From assembly GCA_046756405.1 (NCBI GenBank), contig JBHHWH010000037.1, positions 1 through 22,183 of the forward strand: DNA of 22,183 bases, written 5' to 3'. A program made the translations under genes and the position numbers. Below, piece by piece: positions 8,017 through 15,204 of the stretch. The notes beneath the pieces are model-generated. The model did no database searches, was not told the origin of the DNA, and saw only the letters and a list, made by a program, of their open reading frames with translations. Source of the stretch: JBHHWH01 sp046756405. Lineage in GTDB: Bacteria > Actinomycetota > Acidimicrobiia > Spongiisociales > ZC4RG35. How positions within the stretch are numbered: the first letter of the stretch is position 1; every line of letters starts with the position of its first letter.

Positions 8017-8450
8017 GCACCCAACGATCAACCGCCCACGAAGTCGACTTCGCTCACAACAGTGAGCGGCAGTTCGCCCTCCTCCTCGACTTCTACGGGG
8101 TCCCCTGGGAATACGAACCGCGAACCTTCGCCGTCGAATTCGACGATGAGGGCAACCCCACCGGTTTCTTCACCCCTGACTTCTACCTTCCCGAAGACGA
8201 CCTCTACATCGAAATCACCACGATGAACCAGAAGCTCGTCACCAAGAAGAACAAGAAGGTGCGCAGGCTCAAAGAGGTCCACCCGGAGATCAAGTGCAAG
8301 GTCTTCTACCAGCGCGACTACCTCCACCTGGTGGTGAAGTACGGCCTGGAGGAGCCCGACCATCTCGACGAGATGGTGGTTCCGACAAGGCTGCCAGGCC
8401 GTCCCGAGATCGTGCGCCTCGAAGACCGGGGTGAGCGTCTCCTCGGATGA
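8013..8450 (+). CDS. PD-(D/E)xK nuclease-like protein with probable CTG start
   Basis: From 8013 the frame encodes 145 residues. The only ATG (8223) would remove the first 70 residues, including the conserved core. No ATG, GTG or TTG occurs in frame between the merR stop and 8223. The best start is CTG at 8013-8015, overlapping the merR stop as CTGA, with GTAGGAG (8002-8008) 4 nt upstream. The product begins STQRSTAHEVDF after the initiator. An N-terminal helix with SERQFALLLDFYGVPWEYEP, then FTPDFYLP and LYIEITT, resembles the helix, Asp and Glu elements of PD-(D/E)xK nucleases. However, Thr replaces the usual Lys of ExK, and a Lys-rich stretch (KLVTKKNKK) follows. Activity is uncertain. It also overlaps gcvT by 4 nt. 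Confidence 0.75.
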
Positions 8451-9496
8451 ATCGATCCCCCCTCCATGAGGTGAACGCCCTCCTCGGAGCACGTTTCGTA
8501 GAGTTCGGAGGGTGGGAGATGCCCGTCCAGTACGAATCGGTGCTTGCCGAACACAAGGCGGTCCGTACCAGCGCCGGATTCTTCGACGTCACCCACCTGG
8601 GGCGGTTCGAGCTTCGAGGGCCTGGCGCATATCACGCCCTCCAGCGGCTCCTCTGTAACAACCTGGACCTAATCGAGCCGGGACGCTCCCAGTACTCGAT
8701 GATGCTCAACGACGACGGCGGCGTCATCGACGACCTGATCGTGTGGTGGTGGGACCCGGAGCTGTTCTGGGTCCTCCCCAACGCTGCCAACCATCCCCGG
8801 GTCATGGAGGTCTTTGCTTCGCAGCCTGACTGCACCGTCGTCGACCTTCAGAAGACCACGGTGATGGTGGCCCTCCAGGGCCCGGAAGCACCGACAGTCT
8901 TCGAGGAGGTTCTCGGCGAATCACCAAGGCGGTTCCGCACCCTCAAACTCGACTGGCACGGGGAGGAGCTGTCGACCGCCGGCACAGGGTATACGGGGGA
9001 GAGGGGCGGTGAGATCTGCGCCCCTCCCGATGCCGGGGTGAAACTGGTCGAGTCCCTGGCGGAGGCCGGCGTCACACCCTGCGGGCTAGGCGCCAGGGAT
9101 ACGCTTCGCCTGGAAGCCGGCCTGGCATTGTGGGGAGAGGACATCGACGAGACCACCACGCCCCTGGAGGCGGGACTGGACTTCGCCGTGGATTTCAACC
9201 ACGAATTCGTGGGCAGGGAGGCACTGTTACAGCAACGGGAGGCAGGCCTGCAGCGGCGGTTGGCCGGGTTCGTCCTCGAAGGGAAGGGGATTCCCCGTCA
9301 CGGATACCAGGTGCGAACTCCCCAGGGCGGGGAAGGAACCGTCACCTCGGGAAATCTAAGCCCCATGCTCGGTAGAGGTATTGGTCTCGCCTATGTGAGC
9401 CCGCCACCCGAGGCGGAGGGCGGACCCGTGGAAGTGGAGATCCGTTCCCGCTGGGTGCCGGGACGTTTCGCCAAGCCTCCTTTCCACAGGGCATAG
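8447..9496 (+). CDS. gcvT: Aminomethyltransferase (glycine cleavage T protein) or close GcvT-family folate enzyme
   Basis: The 349-residue protein is GcvT-like throughout. It transfers the methylene group from the aminomethyl-lipoyl arm of GcvH to tetrahydrofolate, releasing ammonia. Signatures: SPLHEVNALLGARFVEFGGWEMPVQY at the N terminus, QYSMMLNDDGGVIDDL with the folate-site Asp, TGYTGERGGEI, the GLGARDTLRLEAGL segment, and the C-terminal barrel (GFVLEGKGIPRHGY, VTSGNLSPMLGRGIGLAYV). Length is slightly below the usual 360-370. The ATG overlaps the upstream stop as ATGA. gcvH is in the window but gcvP is not. Some GcvT relatives act on other methyl donors, so the exact substrate is probable rather than proven. 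Confidence 0.9.
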   Translation: MNRSPLHEVNALLGARFVEFGGWEMPVQYESVLAEHKAVRTSAGFFDVTHLGRFELRGPGAYHALQRLLCNNLDLIEPGRSQYSMMLNDDGGVIDDLIVWWWDPELFWVLPNAANHPRVMEVFASQPDCTVVDLQKTTVMVALQGPEAPTVFEEVLGESPRRFRTLKLDWHGEELSTAGTGYTGERGGEICAPPDAGVKLVESLAEAGVTPCGLGARDTLRLEAGLALWGEDIDETTTPLEAGLDFAVDFNHEFVGREALLQQREAGLQRRLAGFVLEGKGIPRHGYQVRTPQGGEGTVTSGNLSPMLGRGIGLAYVSPPPEAEGGPVEVEIRSRWVPGRFAKPPFHRA

Positions 9497-9505
9497 GAGA
9501 GCGCT

Positions 9506-9652
9506 TTGAAGCGGGACCGGCCCGAGATACCTCCGGGTTACGGGGTATCAGCCGCGGGTGCGCTCCTGGAGTGGGAGCAGGTCGAGGCCATCGCCTGGTC
9601 GCGATTCCCCGAAGACGTCACCCGCTTCACCTTCAGCGCTGAGTCTCCATAG
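9506..9652 (+). CDS. 48-residue ORF resembling the two ends of a PPOX-family (F420/FMN) protein joined together
   Basis: A TTG start (9506) with AGGAGA 5 nt upstream opens a 48-codon frame 9 nt after gcvT. The N-terminal half, RPEIPPGYGV...LLEWEQVE, resembles the beginning of pyridoxamine-5'-phosphate-oxidase-like actinobacterial proteins (GYG...LLPW...VE). The second half, AIAWSRFPEDVTRFTF, resembles the end of the same family (AWxxFPxDxTRFxF). The flavin or F420 domain of about 100 residues between them is missing. The best reading is an in-frame internal deletion that left a translated remnant. A genuine small protein is the alternative. Family assignment is from remembered consensus only. 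Confidence 0.5.
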   Translation: MKRDRPEIPPGYGVSAAGALLEWEQVEAIAWSRFPEDVTRFTFSAESP

Positions 9653-9680
9653 GATCCCACCTCGACACCAGGAAGGAATC

Positions 9681-10490
9681 ATGGAAAGCGTTGTGAGGGC
9701 GATCCCTAACGAGGAGTTCGGCGTCGAGCTGGTGCGAGACTGGATTCCCGAGGACAAACCGAGGGCAATCGTGGTCCTGGTTCACGGTCTGGCCGAGCAC
9801 TCAGGACGTTATGAACGTACGGGGTCGTTGCTATCCGACGCAGGCTTCCAGGTCAGAAGCTTCGATTTGAGAGGCGCTGGAGCTAGCGGAGGCCGACGCT
9901 GGGACATCGAGGATTGGAACCTCTACCACGATCAGATCCAGGCGCATGTGGCCTGGGCCCGTGCCCAGGAAGCCCCGGTCGTCCTCATGGGCCACTCGAT
10001 GGGAGGGAATCTGGTGTTGGGATACGTGCTCACCCCCCGGCCCAAGCCGGACCTGGTAGTGGCGTCGGCGCCCGCACTGGGTGGGGGAGCCGCCTGGCAG
10101 AGGACCCTGGCCGGAGTGTTCGCCAAACTACTGCCACGGCTGCCAGTTCCTAACCAGCTTGGCGGCGAGCAGCTGTCTCGGGACCCGCGGGTGGCGGAGG
10201 CCTACTTCGCCGATCCTCTTGTCTTCACCAAGTCGACTCCGCGCTTGGGCGCTGCTCTGTTCAAGGCCATGGACGAGGTGAAGGCGAACCTGGACCGCCT
10301 GGACGTCCCCGCCCTGGTGCTCCACGGTGGCGAGGACACGATCGTGCCCCCGAAGAGTACCGAGGTCATCGAGGCCATTCCCGGTGCGGAACGCAGGGTC
10401 TATACGGGTCTTCGCCACGAGATCCTCAACGAGCCCGAAGGGCCCGAGATTGTCGCCGAGATCGTGGAGTGGATCTCAACTCGGATATAG
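9681..10490 (+). CDS. Alpha/beta hydrolase, monoacylglycerol-lipase / lysophospholipase type
   Basis: The 269-residue serine hydrolase has the Hydrolase_4 pattern: VLVHGLAEHSGRY (34-43 region) for the oxyanion hole, nucleophile elbow GHSMGG with Ser106, Asp219 in HGGEDTIVP, and His246 in GLRHEIL. These form a complete catalytic triad. Close families hydrolyse monoacylglycerols or lysophospholipids. No signal peptide is present, so it should be cytosolic. The start is ATG 9681 with AGGAAGGA (9670-9677) upstream. The frame is open further upstream to 9558, but that part overlaps the small ORF and is not protein-like. It converges on tdh with an 8-nt gap. Confidence 0.88.
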   Translation: MESVVRAIPNEEFGVELVRDWIPEDKPRAIVVLVHGLAEHSGRYERTGSLLSDAGFQVRSFDLRGAGASGGRRWDIEDWNLYHDQIQAHVAWARAQEAPVVLMGHSMGGNLVLGYVLTPRPKPDLVVASAPALGGGAAWQRTLAGVFAKLLPRLPVPNQLGGEQLSRDPRVAEAYFADPLVFTKSTPRLGAALFKAMDEVKANLDRLDVPALVLHGGEDTIVPPKSTEVIEAIPGAERRVYTGLRHEILNEPEGPEIVAEIVEWISTRI

Positions 10491-10498
10491 CGCTGTTT

Positions 10499-11527
10499 TC
10501 AGCCCTTCCAGCGCAGCAGAACCTTCCCGGTCTGGTGGCCCTTCAGAGCCGCGAAGGCTGCCTCGTATTCTTCAGGGGCGAATCGGTGAGTGATGACCGC
10601 CGAGATGTCCAGCCCTGACTGGATGAGGACGTTCATCTTGTACCAGGTGTCGAACATCTCCCGTCCGTAGACCCCCTTAAGGTTCAACATGTTGAAGACC
10701 ACCACTGACCAGTCGATGGCGAAGGGCTCTGACGGTATCCCCAGGATGGCGACGTTTGCTCCGTGGATCGTGTTGTCGAGGATGTCGCGCAGAGCATTGG
10801 GATTTCCCGACATCTCCAGAGCGACGTCGAACCCCTCCAACATGCCCAACTCCTCCTGCACCCCGTTGAGATCTTCCTGGGCAACGTCCACCGGCCTGGT
10901 GGCCCCCATCCGTTCCGCGAGGGAGAGCCGAAAAGGGTTCACATCAGTGACCACGACGTTGCGGGCGCCGGCATGTCTGACCACCGCGGTCGCCATCAGG
11001 CCAATGGGGCCAGCACCCGTGATCAGGACGTCCTCGCCGAGTACGGGGAACTTGAGGGCGGTATGGACCGCATTGCCAAAGGGATCGAACAAGGCGCCGA
11101 TCTCAGGATCGAGCCCTTCGAGATGCCGCCACACGTTTCCCTTCGGCACCACGACGAAGTCGGCGAAGGCGCCTGGGATGTTGACACCAAGTCCCTTCGG
11201 GTTCTGGCAGAGATGGCGTCGCCCGGCGAGACAGTTCCGACAGTGGCCACAGACGACGTGACCCTCGGCGCTTACCAGTTCACCTTCCTCGAACCCGGAA
11301 ACATTGGAACCCAAGGCACGGATGAAACCGGAAAACTCGTGTCCTACCACCATGGGGGCAGGGACGGTGGAACTGGCCCATTCGTCCCACTCATAAATGT
11401 GGAGGTCGGTTCCACAGATCCCCGTGGTGTGCACCTCGATCAGGACATCGTCGGGCCCCGGCTCTGGGACAGGTACGTGCTCTAGTCGGAGCCCCTTTTC
11501 GCCCGGGTGCTTGACCAGCGCTCGCAT
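10499..11527 (-). CDS. tdh: L-threonine 3-dehydrogenase
   Basis: The 342-residue zinc alcohol dehydrogenase-family enzyme oxidises L-threonine to 2-amino-3-ketobutyrate with NAD+. It has the catalytic zinc ligand Cys in GICGTDLHIYEW and the His-Glu in GHEFSG. Four structural-zinc cysteines lie in VCGHCRNCLAGRRHLC, and the Rossmann glycines are in ITGAGPIGLMA. GVNIPGAFADFVVVP and NPKGLGVNIPG are typical of Tdh, and the length matches the E. coli enzyme. The start is the ATG at 11527-11525, with a strong SD, GGAGGTGA, 2 nt away. That SD overlaps the end of the adenosine deaminase gene, so the two form an operon. The partner lyase kbl, which would release glycine, is not in the window. Confidence 0.93.
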   Translation of the reverse strand: MRALVKHPGEKGLRLEHVPVPEPGPDDVLIEVHTTGICGTDLHIYEWDEWASSTVPAPMVVGHEFSGFIRALGSNVSGFEEGELVSAEGHVVCGHCRNCLAGRRHLCQNPKGLGVNIPGAFADFVVVPKGNVWRHLEGLDPEIGALFDPFGNAVHTALKFPVLGEDVLITGAGPIGLMATAVVRHAGARNVVVTDVNPFRLSLAERMGATRPVDVAQEDLNGVQEELGMLEGFDVALEMSGNPNALRDILDNTIHGANVAILGIPSEPFAIDWSVVVFNMLNLKGVYGREMFDTWYKMNVLIQSGLDISAVITHRFAPEEYEAAFAALKGHQTGKVLLRWKG

Positions 11528-11529
11528 GG

Positions 11530-12597
11530 TCACCTCCATTCCCTGTCCACCTCCGCACCCGCTGAGGCGTAGGCAGGGGCGACCACCTGCTTCCACGGCT
11601 CAACCTTGCTGGCATGGTCACAGAAAGCAGCCAACAGGCTACGCCGCGCTACCAGGGCTAGGTCGTTTGTATCAAAGCCGTGATACTTCTCGACAAGTCT
11701 CAGCTCACCGGATATCGAAGTAGCCGAGATGAGACGGTTGTCGGTGTTGATGGTGACGTTGAATCCCGCTCGTTGCAGTGCTCCTACGGGATGGTCTTCA
11801 GGGTCGAGCCTCCTCGTGGCGAGATTGGAGCTGGGGCAGATCTCCAAAGGCAACTGGCGGTCGAGGATACGCTGGGCCACCGGCCCAAGGTCCACGATCT
11901 CCCCATCCGAGAGGAGACAGTCATCGATGATCTCTACTCCGTGACCGAGCCTCTCCGCGGCACAATCGTCCATGGCCTCGGCGATATAGGCCACTCCCCG
12001 GGAGCCAGCAGCCTCCCCGGCGTGGAGGGTGAGCCTGAGGCCCGCTTCGCGGGCGTAACGGCAGGCGGCCAGATGGTCGGCCGGGGGATGCCCGGCTTCC
12101 GGTCCCGCCAGATCGAAAGCTACAAGCCCCTGGTCACGACTGGAGGCTGCCAGGCGGGCCATCTCCATCGAATGGTCGAGGTGCCTGAGGGCGTCGATGA
12201 TCAGGCCCCACCGGAGGCCACCTTCTCTTGCCCCGCGTCTCAGGCCTGCGGCCACGGTCTCTACCGCGTCACGGGGGGAGAGTCCATGTTTGGTGTGAAG
12301 GTCCGGGCAGAAGCGGATCTCTGCGTAGACGACCCCGTCGGCGGCCAGGTCGACAGCGGCCTCATACGCGACCCGCTCCAGAGCCTCAGGGTGCTGCATG
12401 ACGGCGATCGTATGGGTAAAGGCCTCCAGATAGGACTCCAGGGAACCGGAGCTTCCTTGGTCGAACCAATCGGCGAGGGAGGGCTCGTCGTGGATAGGCA
12501 GCCCGGAGTATCCGTAGGTGCCTGCCAGTTCGAGGACGGTGCCGGGTCGTAGTCCACCATCGAGGTGGTCATGAAGCAGCACCGAGGGCAGCGGCAT
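11530..12597 (-). CDS. add: Adenosine deaminase
   Basis: The 355-residue metallohydrolase converts adenosine to inosine. Zinc and catalytic motifs are in order: HDHLDG (His9, His11), LTLHAGEA (zinc His and general-acid Glu), RLGHGVEI, EICPSSN, and INTDNR with the zinc/catalytic Asp. The HDHLDGGLRP beginning is typical of actinobacterial ADA. The ATG lacks an SD, but TACCGT (TANNNT) lies 6 nt upstream on the minus strand, suggesting a leaderless mRNA. It is transcribed with tdh, which starts 2 nt after its stop. It complements the HPRT in the same window for purine salvage (adenosine to inosine; hypoxanthine to IMP). Confidence 0.93.
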   Translation of the reverse strand: MPLPSVLLHDHLDGGLRPGTVLELAGTYGYSGLPIHDEPSLADWFDQGSSGSLESYLEAFTHTIAVMQHPEALERVAYEAAVDLAADGVVYAEIRFCPDLHTKHGLSPRDAVETVAAGLRRGAREGGLRWGLIIDALRHLDHSMEMARLAASSRDQGLVAFDLAGPEAGHPPADHLAACRYAREAGLRLTLHAGEAAGSRGVAYIAEAMDDCAAERLGHGVEIIDDCLLSDGEIVDLGPVAQRILDRQLPLEICPSSNLATRRLDPEDHPVGALQRAGFNVTINTDNRLISATSISGELRLVEKYHGFDTNDLALVARRSLLAAFCDHASKVEPWKQVVAPAYASAGAEVDREWR

Positions 12598-12603
12598 GGC
12601 GTC

Positions 12604-12609
12604 ACGGTA
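12604..12609 (-). promoter_or_regulatory. Putative -10 element (TACCGT) for leaderless add-tdh mRNA
   Basis: On the minus strand TACCGT is followed by 6 nt and then the ATG of add. No SD precedes the start. The divergent yqgE gene begins less than 65 bp away on the other strand. Confidence 0.45.
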
Positions 12610-12657
12610 GTCGGATGCCTACTCCTGTCTTCGCGACGTATGTGGCACGATTGGGCC

Positions 12658-13182
12658 GTGGAAGAGTCACTCGCCGGAAAGCTTCTGGTTGCTACGCCAC
12701 GGCTGGTGGACCCCAACTTCTACCGGACCGTGATCCTGCTGCTCCAACACGACGAAGAAGGTGCTGTCGGAGTGGTTCTCAACCGGGTAACCACCGAGAC
12801 CGTGGCCGAGCACCTCCCGGACTGGGCCGGACGAGCGACACCTCCCGGATACATCCACTGGGGCGGGCCCGTCGAACCTGACGTGGCCATCGGAATCTCA
12901 CTCACTCCCGATGGGATGCCGACGAATGTGCCCGGACTGAGTCTCATCGACCTCTCCGAAGTTCCGGAGAAGGGTCCCTCGGTGAGGGTTTACTCGGGGT
13001 ACTCCGGCTGGTCGCCCGGCCAGCTCGAGGCCGAGATTCATGCCGGCTCCTGGTACGTGGTCCAGGCCGCTCCGGATGACCCCTTCGACGATCCGGCCGA
13101 CCAGTGGCGACGAATCCTGAGGAGGCAGCCTGGACTCCTGGCCCTAATCTCTACCTTTCCCGACGATGTTCGGCTCAACTGA
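12658..13182 (+). CDS. YqgE/AlgH family (UPF0301) protein
   Basis: The 174-residue protein matches UPF0301: ESLAGKLLVATPRLVDPNFYRTVILLLQHDEEGAVGVVLNR at the N terminus (read in two overlapping pieces), HWGGPVEPD in the middle, RVYSGYSGWSPGQLEAEI, and GSWYVV. The biochemical role of the family is not settled. I chose GTG 12658, where the homologous region begins. An ATG at 12640 would add six residues (MWHDWA) that do not look conserved. Neither has an SD; CACGAT, a near-match to TANNNT, is 6 nt upstream of the GTG. The gene's 3' end is close to rnhB. Confidence 0.85.
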   Translation: MEESLAGKLLVATPRLVDPNFYRTVILLLQHDEEGAVGVVLNRVTTETVAEHLPDWAGRATPPGYIHWGGPVEPDVAIGISLTPDGMPTNVPGLSLIDLSEVPEKGPSVRVYSGYSGWSPGQLEAEIHAGSWYVVQAAPDDPFDDPADQWRRILRRQPGLLALISTFPDDVRLN

Positions 13183-13225
13183 GACGCTAGACCCGGCTTC
13201 GAGGCGCCTACGCTCAGGCGCAACC

Positions 13226-13927
13226 ATGCCCGTTCCCGCCGTGCCGCGCCTTCGTCCTAGCTTGAAGGGGCGCGCTCCGGGACTGGTATTGGAGAGGGCC
13301 CTCTGGAAGGAGTCCACCGGGGTAGTGGCCGGTGTCGACGAGGTGGGCCGGGGTGCTTGGGCGGGACCGCTCAGCGTCGGGGCGGCGGTGATCCCCAAGG
13401 ATCGGCGCATCTACAAAGTCCGGGATTCGAAGATGCTCAACGAGGCCGAGCGGGAGTCCCTCTTCGAACGCGTGGCCGGATGGTGCAGCGCCTGGGCGGT
13501 GGGTCATGCCAGCCCCGAGGAGTGTGACGAGTTGGGTATGTCGGAGGCGCAGCGCCTGGCAGCCCGGCGAGCGTTGGAGGCCTTGAACGTCGCCCCAGAG
13601 CACGTTCTGGTGGACGGCAATTGGGACTTTGTGGGAGGCGGTCGACGGGTAATTGGTGGTGACCAAATCTCCCTCTCCATCGCGGCAGCGTCGATTCTGG
13701 CCAAAGTGACTCGGGACCGCATCATGCGTCAGCAGGCCCCTGACTTCCCTGGCTACAACTTCGAGGCAAACAAGGGATATCCCTGTCCGGTCCACAAGGC
13801 GGCTTTGCAGGCTATGGGCCCTACGGCAATACACCGCCGCAGTTGGGTGTTCATGGATCATCTGATCTGGAACGGACTGACCCGGATCCACCCTGGATCT
13901 CAGCTCGAGCTGCCGCTTCAGCCCTGA
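13226..13927 (+). CDS. rnhB: Ribonuclease HII
   Basis: The 233-residue endonuclease cuts RNA in RNA-DNA hybrids and removes misincorporated ribonucleotides. The active-site acidic residues are visible: Asp and Glu in AGVDEVGRGAWAGPL, Asp in VLVDGNWDF, and Asp in AKVTRDR. DSKMLNEAERESLF and the C-terminal GYNFEANKGYP...H also fit. The start is taken as ATG 13226, preceded by TACGCT (13209-13214). An in-frame ATG at 13166 would add 20 residues of non-conserved sequence overlapping yqgE. A 35-residue C-terminal extension ending in ELPLQP follows the core. Confidence 0.9.
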   Translation: MPVPAVPRLRPSLKGRAPGLVLERALWKESTGVVAGVDEVGRGAWAGPLSVGAAVIPKDRRIYKVRDSKMLNEAERESLFERVAGWCSAWAVGHASPEECDELGMSEAQRLAARRALEALNVAPEHVLVDGNWDFVGGGRRVIGGDQISLSIAAASILAKVTRDRIMRQQAPDFPGYNFEANKGYPCPVHKAALQAMGPTAIHRRSWVFMDHLIWNGLTRIHPGSQLELPLQP

Positions 13928-13949
13928 CGGCCGGAGGCTGGTCCTCGAC

Positions 13950-13955
13950 TACCTT
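13950..13955 (+). promoter_or_regulatory. Putative -10 element (TACCTT) for the aconitase-X operon
   Basis: TACCTT ends 7 nt before the ATG at 13963. No SD lies in the interval; the nearest GGAGG is too far upstream. This suggests a leaderless mRNA that carries both aconitase-X genes. Confidence 0.45.
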
Positions 13956-13962
13956 GACTCTG

Positions 13963-15204
13963 ATGGAACTGAGCGTACGGGACCGGGCCCTTCTCGAAGG
14001 GGAAGCCGGAGAGGCGGCCAGGCTGGCCATGGAACTGGTCGTAGCAGTGGGAGAAGCAGAGGGAGCGAGCCGGCTGGTAGACATCGAGGCTGCCCATATC
14101 GACGGGTGCCTCTACCACGGTCGAGCAGGTCTTGATTTCGCTCGAAGGCTGGTGGAAGGCAGCGGCAGGGTAAGCGTGCCGACGACCCTCAACGTAGCGT
14201 CCCTCGACCTCCTCCACCCCGACCTCTACCGGGGAGATCCCACAACTGCAGCCGAAGCCAAGGCGTTGATGGAGGCGCATTTGGATCTGGGCTGTCAGCC
14301 CACCTGGACCTGTGCTCCCTATCAGCTCCCACGGCGACCGAAACTTGGCCAGCAGATCGCCTGGGGCGAATCCAACGCCATCGTTTTCGCCAACTCCGTG
14401 CTCGGGGCTCGCACCAATCGCTACGGAGACTTCCTCGACATCTGCTGTGCGATTACCGGTCGCGCCCCTTACACCGGACTTCATACCGATGAGGGGCGGC
14501 TCGCCACTCTCCAAGTCAACGTGGACGTGGCAGATGAACTTCTCGGCTCGGAGCTTTTCTACCCCTCTCTCGGCCATGTCCTCGGCGAGGTCAGCGGGGT
14601 GGACATACCAGTGGTCGTCGGACTCGACTCCCGGGCCGATGAGGACCGTCTCAAGGCCCTGGGGGCAGCTGCGGCATCCTCGGGTGCGGTGGCGATGTTC
14701 CATGTGGTAGGCGTCACCCCGGAGGCGCCCACTTTGGAGGCGGCTCTGGGTTCTCGACCCCCTACCAGGGTGGTGACCGTGACCGAGAAGGATCTGCGGA
14801 GGGCTCGGGAGTCGCTGAGCAGCGGCTCGGGACCCTTGGGAGCTATAAGCCTCGGAACGCCGCACATGTCCTTGAAAGAGCTACGGCACCTGTCCCTCCA
14901 GACGGCAGGGCTGACCACCCGAGTTCCGTTCTACGTCAGCACCGGACGGGACATCGCCGCCCAGGCCAGGAAGGAGGGCCTCCTGGAAGCCCTCGAATCC
15001 TTCGGCGCCACCCTGGTGGTCGACACCTGCACCTACGTCACTCCCATCATGGACGCGGTGTCGGGGGTGGTGATGACCAACTCAGCCAAATGGGCGTACT
15101 ACGCCACGGCGAACCTCGGGGTAAGCGTCCGGCTGGCGTCCACGGATGACTGCGTAGCCTCAGCCGTCGCCGGCGAGGTCGTGTTGGAGAGGGAGTGGGG
15201 TTGA
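13963..15204 (+). CDS. Aconitase X catalytic (large) subunit, DUF521 family dehydratase
   Basis: The 413-residue protein is the large subunit of an aconitase-X (AcnX) enzyme, an iron-sulfur hydro-lyase. Cluster-ligand cysteines are seen in PTWTCAPYQLP (Cys117), FLDICCAITGRAP (Cys161/162) and VVDTCTYVTP (Cys356). The substrate-region motif GESNAIVFANSVLGARTNRYGD (read as GESNAIVFANS plus ARTNRYGD) and the end TNSAKWAYYATANLG are intact. Characterised relatives are cis-3-hydroxy-L-proline dehydratase in bacteria and phosphomevalonate dehydratase in archaea; neither pathway's partner genes are in the window, so the substrate is open. The small subunit is encoded by the next gene, overlapping by 10 nt, so the pair should assemble. 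An upstream open frame from 13843 lies inside rnhB and is rejected. Confidence 0.9.
   Translation: MELSVRDRALLEGEAGEAARLAMELVVAVGEAEGASRLVDIEAAHIDGCLYHGRAGLDFARRLVEGSGRVSVPTTLNVASLDLLHPDLYRGDPTTAAEAKALMEAHLDLGCQPTWTCAPYQLPRRPKLGQQIAWGESNAIVFANSVLGARTNRYGDFLDICCAITGRAPYTGLHTDEGRLATLQVNVDVADELLGSELFYPSLGHVLGEVSGVDIPVVVGLDSRADEDRLKALGAAAASSGAVAMFHVVGVTPEAPTLEAALGSRPPTRVVTVTEKDLRRARESLSSGSGPLGAISLGTPHMSLKELRHLSLQTAGLTTRVPFYVSTGRDIAAQARKEGLLEALESFGATLVVDTCTYVTPIMDAVSGVVMTNSAKWAYYATANLGVSVRLASTDDCVASAVAGEVVLEREWG

Noticed and set aside
9558..9680. In-frame N-terminal extension of the alpha/beta hydrolase
   Set aside because: The extension is Ser/Pro/Arg-rich and overlaps the small ORF, while ATG 9681 has a good SD and gives the normal family N terminus.
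11680..12552. 290-codon plus-strand frame across the adenosine deaminase gene
   Set aside because: Complementary to a full adenosine deaminase with all metal ligands; the plus frame shows no family features.
13918..14865. 315-codon open frame on the minus strand across the aconitase-X gene
   Set aside because: It is antisense to a strongly conserved gene, has a Gly/Arg/His-rich composition and no recognisable motif. Long antisense frames are common at high GC.
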